Below are positions 8,723 through 17,486 of a DNA stretch of 64,000 bases, in pieces; position 1 is the stretch's first letter; every line of letters starts with the position of its first letter. Both the position numbers and the translations under genes were made by a program. The notes under the pieces were generated by a model, which was given only the letters and a program-made list of their open reading frames with translations, was not told the origin of the DNA and searched no databases. This DNA comes from CAYQZD01 sp964421875 (GTDB lineage Bacteria; Electryoneota; Tariuqbacteria; Tariuqbacterales; Tariuqbacteraceae), in NCBI GenBank assembly GCA_964421875.1, contig CAYQZD010000003.1, positions 1-64,000 on the forward strand, given 5' to 3'.

Positions 8723-8912
8723 TATTAAAAAAGTAAGTTTACAAGTTGGAAAGTTAGCAAGTTTTCAAGTTAGATTGTAGGGTGGGTTCTTAACCCACCA
8801 AATAATTATGCGCAATCTGTGTCATCTGTGGTTAAGAAAACGAGCAGCCGAATACCATCGCTATTCTCACTTCGAGTTCCGATGACTTCAGAAGAGACCA
8901 TCGATAGATGGT
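8723..8912. repeat. Mosaic spacer: octamers, palindrome, hairpin
   Basis: Next to the gatE start is a run of about five 8-bp units containing AAGTT. Then comes one copy of the window-wide palindrome GGTGGGTTCTTAACCCACC (8781-8799), a decamer-like ATCTGTGTCATCTGTGG stretch, and a hairpin ACCATC-GATA-GATGGT (8897-8912) ending at the AI-2E stop codon. The hairpin resembles the terminal stem of the 90-bp repeat at 50483. Confidence 0.75.
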
Positions 8913-9965
8913 TTACGTTTGTATCGACGTCTTCGAACCGCTCATCATTATCGCGATGGGCCGTAGCGGCTCAATATTCTCAAAGACTATAACCAGCGTA
9001 GAGGTCAAGGGGACGGCTATCACCATTCCGATTATACCCCATACCCAGCCCCAGAAGATGAGGCTGAGAATAACTACCAGCGGAGACAGGTTCAATCCCC
9101 TCCCCATCAGGAATGGTTCCAAGAAATTCCCGAAGAACATCTGCACCGACACCAGACATACTAATAATCCAGGCACCCTCCAGGAATAGCCGTACTCCAC
9201 GAAACATATCAATATCGGGAAAGCGGTGGCGATGATGGAGCCGATGTTGGGGATAAAATTCAGCGTAAATATCAGCAGTCCGGCGAATACGGCGAAGTCA
9301 ACACCAAACAGGAGGATGAATCCTACACTGACCGCCGCAGTCATCGCGCTGATGAAAATTTTTGTGAGCAGGTAGGTTCTTACCTTGGACTGAATAACGC
9401 CCAGTATTAACGAGACCCTCAAAGCTCTTTCCGTATTGAAGGCCTGATTTAGTTTATCCGTAGTCAACGATTGCCCGGAAAAGATGAAAATCATAAATAT
9501 CAGCACCAACAGCACATAGCCGAGGAAAGTGAAAAACGAGCCCAGCGAAGTGGAAATGGTGGAGGTCAATGAGATATTTCCCAGACTTTTCCCTATGTCG
9601 GTGCCGGAAAGATATTGAGTGAACTGCTCCAGCGGCATATTGAGGCGTTCCAGGGTAGTTTCCAGCGTCTGCCTTAAGCTGAGTTCATAGCGGGGAAACT
9701 CATCCACAAACATATTTACATTGGCGTAAACAACCAGCCCCAAAAGATAGAAGGTGAAAAAGACCACCAGCAAAATGACGGTGAGCGAGACCGGCAGGGG
9801 CGCTTTCCTGCGCGCCGCAAAATCCACCACCGGCTTCAACACTTCGTAAAGCAGCAGGGCGAAAGCCAGGGGGATGAAAATGGTCTTGAGCGCCTTCAAC
9901 ACCAACACCAATAGCACCGCGCAGATGAAGGCGAGCAGAGCCGCGATTATGCGGGTCTCTTTCAT
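8913..9965 (-). CDS. AI-2E family transporter (PerM/TqsA-like)
   Basis: Polytopic inner-membrane protein of 350 residues. It has the family layout: two paired N-terminal helices, a third helix near 60-80, a soluble segment with amphipathic helices (about 85-150), and then a block of four to five C-terminal helices. The C-terminal region shows the typical pattern LNFIPNIGSIIA and a Pro-rich GxxxGP-like loop. Members export autoinducer-2 or other solutes or act as ion antiporters, so the substrate cannot be assigned. The C-terminus is short and polar. The start is ATG. Confidence 0.9.
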   Translation of the reverse strand: MKETRIIAALLAFICAVLLVLVLKALKTIFIPLAFALLLYEVLKPVVDFAARRKAPLPVSLTVILLVVFFTFYLLGLVVYANVNMFVDEFPRYELSLRQTLETTLERLNMPLEQFTQYLSGTDIGKSLGNISLTSTISTSLGSFFTFLGYVLLVLIFMIFIFSGQSLTTDKLNQAFNTERALRVSLILGVIQSKVRTYLLTKIFISAMTAAVSVGFILLFGVDFAVFAGLLIFTLNFIPNIGSIIATAFPILICFVEYGYSWRVPGLLVCLVSVQMFFGNFLEPFLMGRGLNLSPLVVILSLIFWGWVWGIIGMVIAVPLTSTLVIVFENIEPLRPIAIMMSGSKTSIQT

Positions 9966-10109
9966 TATTTTACCTGACTATCTCGTTAAAATAAACTGAT
10001 ACGCTCCTACCTGCCTCGCAGAATATAAAAAAAAAGCATGATAGGAATGGGCGGCGTTACTTCACGGTAAAGGTACGAAAAAGTAGGGGTAGATTCAAAA
10101 ATCAGAGGG

Positions 10110-10949
10110 CTAAATCTCAACGCCGAAAACACCTTTAAGGGCGAATCCGGCGACGATTGAAAGAACGAAGAAGACCACAATCCAGTGAACTCCGATTCCC
10201 AGAACTCTTAACTGCCGCGGAGGATACTTGACACTCACGCTGATAACGGGCGAACCTGAAGGCAGCGGTTTTTCCCCCGGCAGGAACAAGGCGTCTGATA
10301 GAGAGTTCGCCGCGCTTCTCCGGAAGGATGTTTTTGATACTTTATCCGAACCTACCACAATCTCCTTCTTCACCTCTCCCCCACTCCAGAAAATGGTCAC
10401 AAAGCGCTTTCCCGGCGACTCAGCGCGCAGCCGCCACGATACTTCCCCCGCAGCAATAGCGCGGACCGGCGGAGTTTCCACCGCAAAGCCTCCCTCGCTG
10501 ATAGCGGTTAACTCTAAATCCTCCAGGATATCCATTTGATTGAATTCAGCGGTGAGGATGGCGGTTTCGCCGGGATTCAAAGGGCGGTCGTTGTAGCGCA
10601 GATTGAGATGCACCATTATCAATATCACCGGAATCATCAACACAATCAGCGGCGCCACGGCGAAACGCATATACTTCAAATTCGCCAGCAATATCCGCCC
10701 GATGGAACCGGTCACCACCTTAAAATCGTGCTTGTATATCCAGACTTCGAGGAAGTAACCCCGCACTTTGGCTTTAGAACGGCGGATTCCCTCCTGATTC
10801 GAAACATATTTGAAAATGAAGACCATCACCGCGCCGGTGATGAACGAAACCACTCCCAACCCCCAAAGAGGATTGATTTTAGCGAAGGGCGCCAGGACGA
10901 TGTCGAACACCTTCCCTAGCGCCAAGTTTAAAAACCAGATTATACTCAT
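10110..10949 (-). CDS. Membrane protein, possibly EMC3/DUF106-like
   Basis: I do not recognise this protein firmly. It has 279 residues with a hydrophobic N-terminal helix, a membrane segment (about 28-48), a basic cytoplasmic stretch (YVSNQEGIRRSKAKVRGYFL), two further hydrophobic segments near 95-120, a predicted extracytoplasmic beta-rich domain (about 125-245) and a C-terminal membrane helix. The N-terminal half recalls the Oxa1-superfamily proteins of the EMC3/DUF106 group, which insert membrane proteins; this is inference from pattern only. It follows the ribbon-helix-helix-like gene by 6 bp and lies downstream of two tandem phosphodiesterase genes, so it probably belongs to the same envelope system. 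Confidence 0.6.
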   Translation of the reverse strand: MSIIWFLNLALGKVFDIVLAPFAKINPLWGLGVVSFITGAVMVFIFKYVSNQEGIRRSKAKVRGYFLEVWIYKHDFKVVTGSIGRILLANLKYMRFAVAPLIVLMIPVILIMVHLNLRYNDRPLNPGETAILTAEFNQMDILEDLELTAISEGGFAVETPPVRAIAAGEVSWRLRAESPGKRFVTIFWSGGEVKKEIVVGSDKVSKTSFRRSAANSLSDALFLPGEKPLPSGSPVISVSVKYPPRQLRVLGIGVHWIVVFFVLSIVAGFALKGVFGVEI

Positions 10950-10955
10950 CGTAAC

Positions 10956-11147
10956 CTACGAAATGTATCCCAGGCCTTGCAGGCGTTTCTTGACTTCCTC
11001 GTCGGATTCGGCTTCATCAAGAATGGTAACTTCCTTTTCAATCAAATGCTGCACGAATTCGTCCATCGAAGAATAGCCGGCTTGTTCCGACAAAGTCTTC
11101 AGTTTTTCCGCGATGTCGGAATCGAGCTTTATTTTGAGTTTTGCCAT
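10956..11147 (-). CDS. Small ribbon-helix-helix-like protein
   Basis: A 63-residue acidic protein. The first half (KLKIKLDSDIAEKLKTLSEQ, then SMDEFVQHLIEKEV) has the strand-helix-helix layout of MetJ/Arc-type dimeric DNA-binding proteins. The tail ends in KRLQGLGYIS, a motif I associate with envelope-linked phosphatase/sulfatase gene neighbourhoods. It is separated by 6 bp from the downstream membrane gene, so the two are probably co-transcribed. It could be the local regulator of the phosphodiesterase cluster or a small structural partner; the sequence does not decide between these. Confidence 0.7.
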   Translation of the reverse strand: MAKLKIKLDSDIAEKLKTLSEQAGYSSMDEFVQHLIEKEVTILDEAESDEEVKKRLQGLGYIS

Positions 11148-11253
11148 CAGGTTACCTTTTAAATTTGTGTTTATTTCGTACTATCAAGCTATTCTAGCTT
11201 CTCCGGCGGGACAACCAATCCAATCATCAGCCTTTTATCACCTATCATCTGTT

Positions 11254-11358
11254 ACTGTTCTCCGTTCTCTGTTCTCCGTTCTCTGTTCTCCGTTCTCCGT
11301 TCTCCGTTCTCTGTCTTCGGTTCTCGGTTTTCGGTCTTCGGCGCTCGGTGCTCATCTA
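11254..11358. repeat. Fifteen-unit heptamer array at phosphodiesterase stop
   Basis: About fifteen 7-bp units, the longest such array here. On the coding strand the first unit TAGATGA contains the stop codon TAG. Then follow GCACCGA, GCGCCGA, AGACCGA, AAACCGA, GAACCGA, AGACAGA and a homogeneous run of GAACGGA/GAACAGA. The units become more uniform away from the gene, as expected if new copies arise at the distal end. It fills half of the 208-bp gap before the ribbon-helix-helix-like gene. Confidence 0.92.
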
Positions 11359-13341
11359 CTGAAATATCGGTTCCCCCACCATATCGTCCGGGATGTCAAT
11401 CCCGAACTCAGTAAGTATGGTGGCGGTCAAATCGTAGAGCGCGGGGGCTTCTTTGTCGATATGGCGGTTGGACAGCAGCACACCGGGCACCCATTGATTG
11501 TCCACACAGTGGTCGCCGCTCCAGCGGTCCTGGTTATCGGAATAGATATGACGCGGAAATTTACCCAGCACCGTATCCCAGGAAGCCCGGTAGCCGGTGT
11601 TATAGCCCACTATGAGGTCGGGAGCGTTGGGAACGTCGGCGCCGCGGTAAGCTTCCTCCCTCTTCCAGACCCGGGAGATGGGATGCTGTCCGGTGCGGGG
11701 GTCGATAGCGGCGGTGAGTTTTTCTACCAGCTCTTCCTTGAGTTCCTCGGCTTCCGCCCGGGAGACATTACCGCCGCTTTCGCGGCCCCTTATATTGAGA
11801 TAAAGGCTGTTGATGCCCAATCCATAAGCTTTGGTCTTGCGCCAGTTCACCCCGGGGAAAAATTCCCTACCGCGCCCTGAAGTGTCCTTCAGCGAAATAT
11901 AACCATTATCCAGCAGCCAGGTGTTGAGGTCGAAGCAGTACCTGAAGGGCGCGAAACCGTGGTCGGACATTATCAGCAGTAAATCTTCGGGATTCATTTC
12001 GCTCAGCACACGCCCTAAAACCTCATCCATCGTCCGATAAAACTCCATCAAACGCCAGCCGTATTTGTGCTCCAGCTCGCTTTGATAAAGCGGGTGTTCC
12101 CGGTCGAAGGTGGACCATAGGCTGTGGCTGTTCTGGTCCAAGGTGGAAAAGTAGAAGAGATAGAAACCGTCTTTAAAATTGCGCCAGGTGTAATCGAATT
12201 CCCGCAAACGGTCTTCCAGCACCAACTCCGCCTGTTGAATGAACTCGTCATAAGTGAGATACCCGGCGGAGAGGGCTTTGGTGTCCTCCGGGATACCAAG
12301 GGTGTAAAAGTAACCCAGGTTTTGATAAAGCTCCTTCGTGTATTCCGGCGGAGTGGACAGCGGCAAAGCGGGATCTGCGGGATTCAGGTTCACCGGACTG
12401 CAGTAAAGTTCCAGGTGCGGTTTTGTCCTCCGCAGGTAAAAGCGCACAATACCGGAAGCGGAGGCGATGGATTTCAACAATTCGAATTTCACTTCCACCC
12501 AATCGCTCCATTCGCCCGGCTTAAGGATGAAATCGCTCTCCCCCGTTTTGATGCGGGCGATATCTTCATAGGGATCGATGTAAATCGACACCGGCGCAAC
12601 CGCGGTCGGTTCCTCTTTAAGCAGCGAGTTGGGGGGACCTTCGATCGCAGTTTCCACCATCCCCTCCTCGATTTTCACCATCGCAACCTCGCCGCCGGCG
12701 ATATCATCCTGATAAAGCGAGGAATCGTCGGTGAAAAAGGTGAAAATACCATAGGAGCCGAGGATATCGGGGGTGCCCATCCCGGAAAAGGTCTTAGCTT
12801 CAGTCTCAGCCGGGGGAAAATTCGCCGGGATTTTAAACAACACCGAGGGTATCCCCTGCTCCTCCAATATCTGCCAGAAAGCTTTGCCTTTGCGGTAAAG
12901 CACCGCTTCACCGCCCTTCAGGGGGATGCGGTATTTGCCCAGTTTCAGGATATTCGAGGGGGGCGTCATTCCGCTGGTGGATAAATAAGGGATGCGGGAT
13001 TGAGGTTCGCGGTGGATAAAGTCATAGATTCCGTGCCCGCCGGGATTCATTCCGGTGATGAAATTAGACCAAGCCACCGGGCTTTGCGGAGGAACGCTGG
13101 TGGTCAATTCCTTGAAAGAGCCTTCAGCCGCCAGCCGGCTGAAGTTGGGCATCACGCCGCGCTCCATAAAATTGGTCAAGAGTTTGGGGTCCATCCCGTC
13201 GATGCCCAGCACAATCACCCGCTTCCCCACTGGTTTGAAATCCCCTCCGCCGCAGGAAATCAGGAAGAGCGTTAAAAGAAATAGCGGGGTGATTAACCAC
13301 CCCTCGAGAAATAGTCGGTGTTTATTTCGAAATCTTATCAT
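11356..13341 (-). CDS. Lipoprotein phosphodiesterase/pyrophosphatase, alkaline phosphatase superfamily
   Basis: Type I phosphodiesterase/nucleotide pyrophosphatase fold of 661 residues. A signal peptide ends in lipobox LISC with Cys30, so the protein is probably a lipoprotein facing the periplasm or surface. Metal-site features are visible: GIDGMD (46-51), a PPQSPVAW segment with probable nucleophile Ser87, a SDHGF motif in the second half and a late SGDH near the C-terminus. An extra domain of about 200 residues sits between the early and late metal ligands. It overlaps its upstream paralogue by 20 bp, which implies coupled translation. The substrate is unknown; related proteins act on nucleotides, phosphonates or phosphoglycolipids. 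Confidence 0.88.
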   Translation of the reverse strand: MIRFRNKHRLFLEGWLITPLFLLTLFLISCGGGDFKPVGKRVIVLGIDGMDPKLLTNFMERGVMPNFSRLAAEGSFKELTTSVPPQSPVAWSNFITGMNPGGHGIYDFIHREPQSRIPYLSTSGMTPPSNILKLGKYRIPLKGGEAVLYRKGKAFWQILEEQGIPSVLFKIPANFPPAETEAKTFSGMGTPDILGSYGIFTFFTDDSSLYQDDIAGGEVAMVKIEEGMVETAIEGPPNSLLKEEPTAVAPVSIYIDPYEDIARIKTGESDFILKPGEWSDWVEVKFELLKSIASASGIVRFYLRRTKPHLELYCSPVNLNPADPALPLSTPPEYTKELYQNLGYFYTLGIPEDTKALSAGYLTYDEFIQQAELVLEDRLREFDYTWRNFKDGFYLFYFSTLDQNSHSLWSTFDREHPLYQSELEHKYGWRLMEFYRTMDEVLGRVLSEMNPEDLLLIMSDHGFAPFRYCFDLNTWLLDNGYISLKDTSGRGREFFPGVNWRKTKAYGLGINSLYLNIRGRESGGNVSRAEAEELKEELVEKLTAAIDPRTGQHPISRVWKREEAYRGADVPNAPDLIVGYNTGYRASWDTVLGKFPRHIYSDNQDRWSGDHCVDNQWVPGVLLSNRHIDKEAPALYDLTATILTEFGIDIPDDMVGEPIFQ

Positions 13342-15484
13342 CTTGTTCGTCCGTTATAGTCGTATCCATTGATTCATTTCCCCCCTGCAAAGTCTGCGCT
13401 CGCATCAAAGGACGGCCCTCCATATAGGAGGGCGTTTCGACGCCCAATATATCGAGGACAGCGGGGCCTATATCCATCAGGTGCGGATTGTCGAGGTCGA
13501 TTTTCTTATTCGAAAAAAATATCCCCGGCGCTTGCGTGGGTTCCACCGCATGGTCGCCGCTCCAGCGCTTGATATTGTCGCTGAAAACCGGGCCTGTGGG
13601 GTCGCCGGTGACCGAGTTCCAGGAGATACGGTAACCGGGATTGAAGCCGAACATCAGGTCGGGCCCGTTGACAGCGTAGGGTCCTGAACCGGTTTCGGCG
13701 ATGTCATAGACGCGGTTAATGGCGGTTTCACCGCTATCCGGATCCTTCAAGCCTGATAATTTCTCTATTAACTCGCGTTTGAGGGATTCGTATTCTTCCC
13801 CCGGCTCCACTATCCCTTTCCCTTCGCGCCCCTTGAGGTTGATGAAAAAGCCGCCCAGCCCTACGCCATAAGCCTTAGTCCGGCTCCAATCGACATCCAG
13901 GAAAAAGTCGCCTCCTTCGGCGCCGTCTTTTAAAAACAGATACCCGTTTTCCCTGAGCCAGGCGTTAACGCTGAAACAGCGCCGGAAGGACTTGAAACCG
14001 TGGTCGGAGATGACCATTAAAACCTCGTCTTCACCCATTTTCTCCCGGGTTCTCCCCAATAAATCGTCCACCTTCCGGTACATCTCTTCGACAGGATCGA
14101 AATCGACGCCGGGCGGTTGAACCGCATTAGCGGGGTGGTCCGGCTCCAAACAGCGCCAGAACATATGCTGGATGCGGTCGGAAGTGTCGAACACGCAGAC
14201 TACCAGTCCCGTCCTGTTCATCTTCAAAGCGTGGAAAAACATCTTTTCCCGCTCAAGGTGGTTCATCCAGGTCTGACGAAGGAAAGATTCGTCGTCGATG
14301 ACACCTTCGTTCAGCGCCCAGGTGTCTTCAGCCAGCCCTAAAGTGGCGAAGGAACCCTGCAGTTTAGCCAGATATGCCGAGTAATAGACGGGATGTGAAA
14401 CCGGCAGGGAAGGCTTTTCCGGATCGATATTGATGGGGGACATATAGAGTACGAGTTCCGGTTCCAGCCGGGTTAGAAAGAAGCGGGTGACGCCGGAGGC
14501 TTTCATTCCGGGTCCGGGGCTGAAGACAACTTTAATCCAGTCGGTGTATTCACCTTGATTCAGCTTCAGGATTTTCCCGTTCAGTTTCAGCCTGACCGAA
14601 TCGTTGCCCTTGTATATGGCAAGCGGTATCTTCATCTCTTGCGGCGGATCGGTGAGGGAATTTAGGGGCCCTGGGATATAGGTCTCGATAGAATCGTTGT
14701 TCCACTTCACGGCTATACGCTGGCCGCCGGTGTGCTCCATAACCGCGTCTGCGGTGGAATAGCAGGTGAAGGTCCCCTGCGTTCCTTTGAGGTCGGGGAC
14801 GCACATCCCGGAGATTGAGAGACCGTAAAACTTTTCCGGGGGGAAGGTGATGGGAACTCGGAGGACAGTGGAAAAAACTCCTTTTTCGCCCAGGACTTTC
14901 CAGAAGGGCTTACTCTTTCGCAGCAGCCTCACCACCGGCTTGCCTTTGGGAAGACGCAGTTTTCCGATTTTCCAATACCCCGAAGCTCCCCCAATGATGG
15001 AAGACGAGAGGATGGGCGCGTAGGTCTTCAAGTCGCGGTTCAGGAAGTCGAAAATGTTATGTTTCGAGGGATTGACGCCGGTCTGGAACGAGGACCAGGC
15101 TACGGGTGAAACCGAGGGGAAGGTAGTCCCCAAGCGGTGAAAACACCCCTCATCCGCCAGGCGTTGGAATTGGGGCATCTTGCCCTGAGAAATGAATTTT
15201 TCCGTCAGGTCAGGATCTAAGCCGTCCAATCCCAGTATCACAACCCTGCGGGCGCGGGGATTTTTAGGCCCCCCCCCTACTCTGATTCTGTGATAAATGA
15301 ACCACACAGGCCAAACCAGCAGAAACAGTGGGGCGATAAGAATGACTAAAAAGATGATGAGGAAGGAGTAAAGGAAAGCGAAGCCCGCACCGGGCCCAAT
15401 ATAGGCATAGGCGGCGTTAGACACGCCTAAGATAAACAATAGGGAGGCAAGAACCACCGCCCATCTACGATTGATACTACTCAA
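13322..15484 (-). CDS. Membrane-anchored phosphodiesterase/pyrophosphatase paralogue
   Basis: Paralogue of the downstream lipoprotein (720 residues) with the same alkaline-phosphatase-superfamily core: GLDGLD (85-90), probable nucleophile Ser126 in PSVSPVAW, SDHGFKSF and a late SGDHA. Instead of a lipobox it has a signal-like first helix ending AYAYIGPGAG and then a strong membrane helix (about 35-65), so the catalytic domain is tethered by two hydrophobic segments. The start is TTG. A TATAAT-like box lies about 65 bp upstream without a good -35. Two differently anchored paralogues encoded in tandem suggest division of labour on one envelope substrate; this is inference. Confidence 0.87.
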   Translation of the reverse strand: MSSINRRWAVVLASLLFILGVSNAAYAYIGPGAGFAFLYSFLIIFLVILIAPLFLLVWPVWFIYHRIRVGGGPKNPRARRVVILGLDGLDPDLTEKFISQGKMPQFQRLADEGCFHRLGTTFPSVSPVAWSSFQTGVNPSKHNIFDFLNRDLKTYAPILSSSIIGGASGYWKIGKLRLPKGKPVVRLLRKSKPFWKVLGEKGVFSTVLRVPITFPPEKFYGLSISGMCVPDLKGTQGTFTCYSTADAVMEHTGGQRIAVKWNNDSIETYIPGPLNSLTDPPQEMKIPLAIYKGNDSVRLKLNGKILKLNQGEYTDWIKVVFSPGPGMKASGVTRFFLTRLEPELVLYMSPINIDPEKPSLPVSHPVYYSAYLAKLQGSFATLGLAEDTWALNEGVIDDESFLRQTWMNHLEREKMFFHALKMNRTGLVVCVFDTSDRIQHMFWRCLEPDHPANAVQPPGVDFDPVEEMYRKVDDLLGRTREKMGEDEVLMVISDHGFKSFRRCFSVNAWLRENGYLFLKDGAEGGDFFLDVDWSRTKAYGVGLGGFFINLKGREGKGIVEPGEEYESLKRELIEKLSGLKDPDSGETAINRVYDIAETGSGPYAVNGPDLMFGFNPGYRISWNSVTGDPTGPVFSDNIKRWSGDHAVEPTQAPGIFFSNKKIDLDNPHLMDIGPAVLDILGVETPSYMEGRPLMRAQTLQGGNESMDTTITDEQDDKISK

Positions 15485-15564
15485 GTCTTTCAGCGCTGTT
15501 AAAAATGATAATCGATACTATTACTATATAATAGGTAAACCAATATAATTATACCTGAACTCTT

Positions 15565-17364
15565 TTATTTCTGTTCCCCGTTATCCTCATCCATCGGAAA
15601 CAAAAGCTCATCATCCTCGTAAACCTCAACTTTCCCCTGGCTTGGGGCGAGTTGGCGGGTTTTTCCTTCCATCACAACTTTAGTCTTGGCCGTGACCCGC
15701 TCTTTGACTACTATCATCTTTTTCTCTTTCCCTGCAGAGCGCATTTTGCGGCGGAGTCTGATGCTCTCCACCTCTTTGTCTTTGACAATCCTCCTTAGAG
15801 GTTCAATAGAAGTGAGAAGCCTTTTATAACTTTCAACTTTCGACTGAGGCAGGGACTTCAATCCTTGAGTCTTCTTCAGCATAGTGGTGAATTTCAGCAG
15901 CATCTGCTGCACGTTCTGCGGAAAGACTTCATTGACAATGTCCTCACCGAAAAGCTGAACCATTTTCGACAGGTTTTTCCTGGCTTCAACGATGAAATCG
16001 GAGTTTTCTTTGATTTTCTTCTCTAAGAAATCCTGCATCCCCACACAGATAGTGGCGGTAATACCATCTTCATCGGCTCCCAGTTCATCGACGGAAACCT
16101 GTTCACCGGCGTTGATTTCGCCGCCCATTATCTTGTCCGCAATGATTCTTTTTCCTGAGACCTTGGCGCCGGTTATCTGCTTGGCGATAACACTTTCACT
16201 GGCAGACACATCACCGCCTTCGATTTCGCTTTTGGCGATAATGTTGCGGTTGGAAGCGAGGGTCACGTTTTTAACAATACCGCTTACCACTATGTCGTCT
16301 GTAGCCAGAATAGTGGAGTTCTCGCCTACATCGCCTTCGATGTGTATTTCACCGGAGGAGACGATTCTGGAACCCATCTTAAGCTTGCCCTTAATTTCCA
16401 CCGATTCTCTGGTGGTGATGTCGATGGTTTCATCGGTAGCTTCGATTACCAGCATAGGATCGATGCGGACGGCTATTTTCGAGGGGATGATTTTTTCGCC
16501 GGCGGGAGTCATAAACGAGCGTTCTTCACGCCTGATTACCACCAACCCTTCGAGGTCAGCGTAGAGGGTGTTGCCGTCGCCGCTGGCGTGGACGTTTTTA
16601 CCGGCTTCTATGATGATTTTCAGACCTTTACCCGGAGGAATTTTTCGTCCCTTAACTGTTATACCTTCACTTTTTCCGTCCGATGGCGGAGTCATAGTGC
16701 ATAAGATATCGCCCCGGCCGGCTTTTCGAGAACTGATATATTCCTCAATATTATCCATGGATGGCTGGGCAGCGAAATAAAACTCCACTTCCGCGTCTCT
16801 GCCTGCATCGGGGAAGTTACCCTGGGCGAGTCTGACGCCGTACAAGGGCGCCCGTTTCTTATAGATCTCCTTAATCGCTTCGGTTACGGCTTCCCGGTCG
16901 ATAAAATCCTCGACCACGCCTTCGTGTTTCAAGTAATTGATCAGACGGTCCTCGGTGATTTCATTCTCGAATTCGTCAAGCATATACAGTTCCGCGTAAC
17001 AAACCATTTCATTGTAAGGTATTCCCCTCGGCGAAAGGGCGGACTTGAAACTGAACTTAGGACGTCCCTTGTCGAGCGTGACTCTTTCCAGCTTGACTCT
17101 GGTCAACACCCCGCCCGCGGTGATTTCCTTATCCACCAATTCTTTATAGCGGATACTATAGGAAGGGAGGTCGTATCTACTGACAATCGCTTCCTTGACC
17201 TGCTGTAACCTCTGGGAGAGAATCTCCTCCGAAACATCCTCGACTCTCCAGAAAAGCTCTACCAGCCAAGTATGATAGGAATGGGAGACAACCCTAACAT
17301 CCTTCAGACCAAGCTGTTTCGGCTTTTTACCGCTCTCTATGTCTCTATTTCTTTTCAGAGGCAT
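15565..17364 (-). CDS. FapA-family (DUF342) polymer-binding protein
   Basis: FapA-like protein of about 599 residues. An N-terminal KH/Jag-N-like region (about 20-160) precedes the long right-handed beta-helix typical of DUF342 (about 190-440), with turns such as SGEIHIEGDVGENSTI and SEIEGGDVSASESVI. A charged coiled-coil (about 445-545) and a basic tail follow. Bacillus-type FapA is linked to flagella and c-di-GMP-era regulators, but many homologues occur without flagella. Here it sits beside glycan genes and no flagellar gene is in view, so a polymer-related role is equally possible. The best start is the ATG at 17364 rather than the TTG at 17373. Confidence 0.85.
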   Translation of the reverse strand: MPLKRNRDIESGKKPKQLGLKDVRVVSHSYHTWLVELFWRVEDVSEEILSQRLQQVKEAIVSRYDLPSYSIRYKELVDKEITAGGVLTRVKLERVTLDKGRPKFSFKSALSPRGIPYNEMVCYAELYMLDEFENEITEDRLINYLKHEGVVEDFIDREAVTEAIKEIYKKRAPLYGVRLAQGNFPDAGRDAEVEFYFAAQPSMDNIEEYISSRKAGRGDILCTMTPPSDGKSEGITVKGRKIPPGKGLKIIIEAGKNVHASGDGNTLYADLEGLVVIRREERSFMTPAGEKIIPSKIAVRIDPMLVIEATDETIDITTRESVEIKGKLKMGSRIVSSGEIHIEGDVGENSTILATDDIVVSGIVKNVTLASNRNIIAKSEIEGGDVSASESVIAKQITGAKVSGKRIIADKIMGGEINAGEQVSVDELGADEDGITATICVGMQDFLEKKIKENSDFIVEARKNLSKMVQLFGEDIVNEVFPQNVQQMLLKFTTMLKKTQGLKSLPQSKVESYKRLLTSIEPLRRIVKDKEVESIRLRRKMRSAGKEKKMIVVKERVTAKTKVVMEGKTRQLAPSQGKVEVYEDDELLFPMDEDNGEQK

Positions 17365-17486
17365 GGTCAACAACCTTCTAAGTGACAGAATAATATTGCG
17401 GCAAAAACATCAATCGCAAGGCTAACTCGGATCTATCTGTAAAGTATTCAACAGAATACCTGTACTGAGTGAAAGCACAATGGGAA

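Noticed and set aside
12124..12984. 286-residue plus-strand open frame
   Set aside because: It lies antisense to the phosphodiesterase gene, whose motifs are clear; long antisense frames are expected here.
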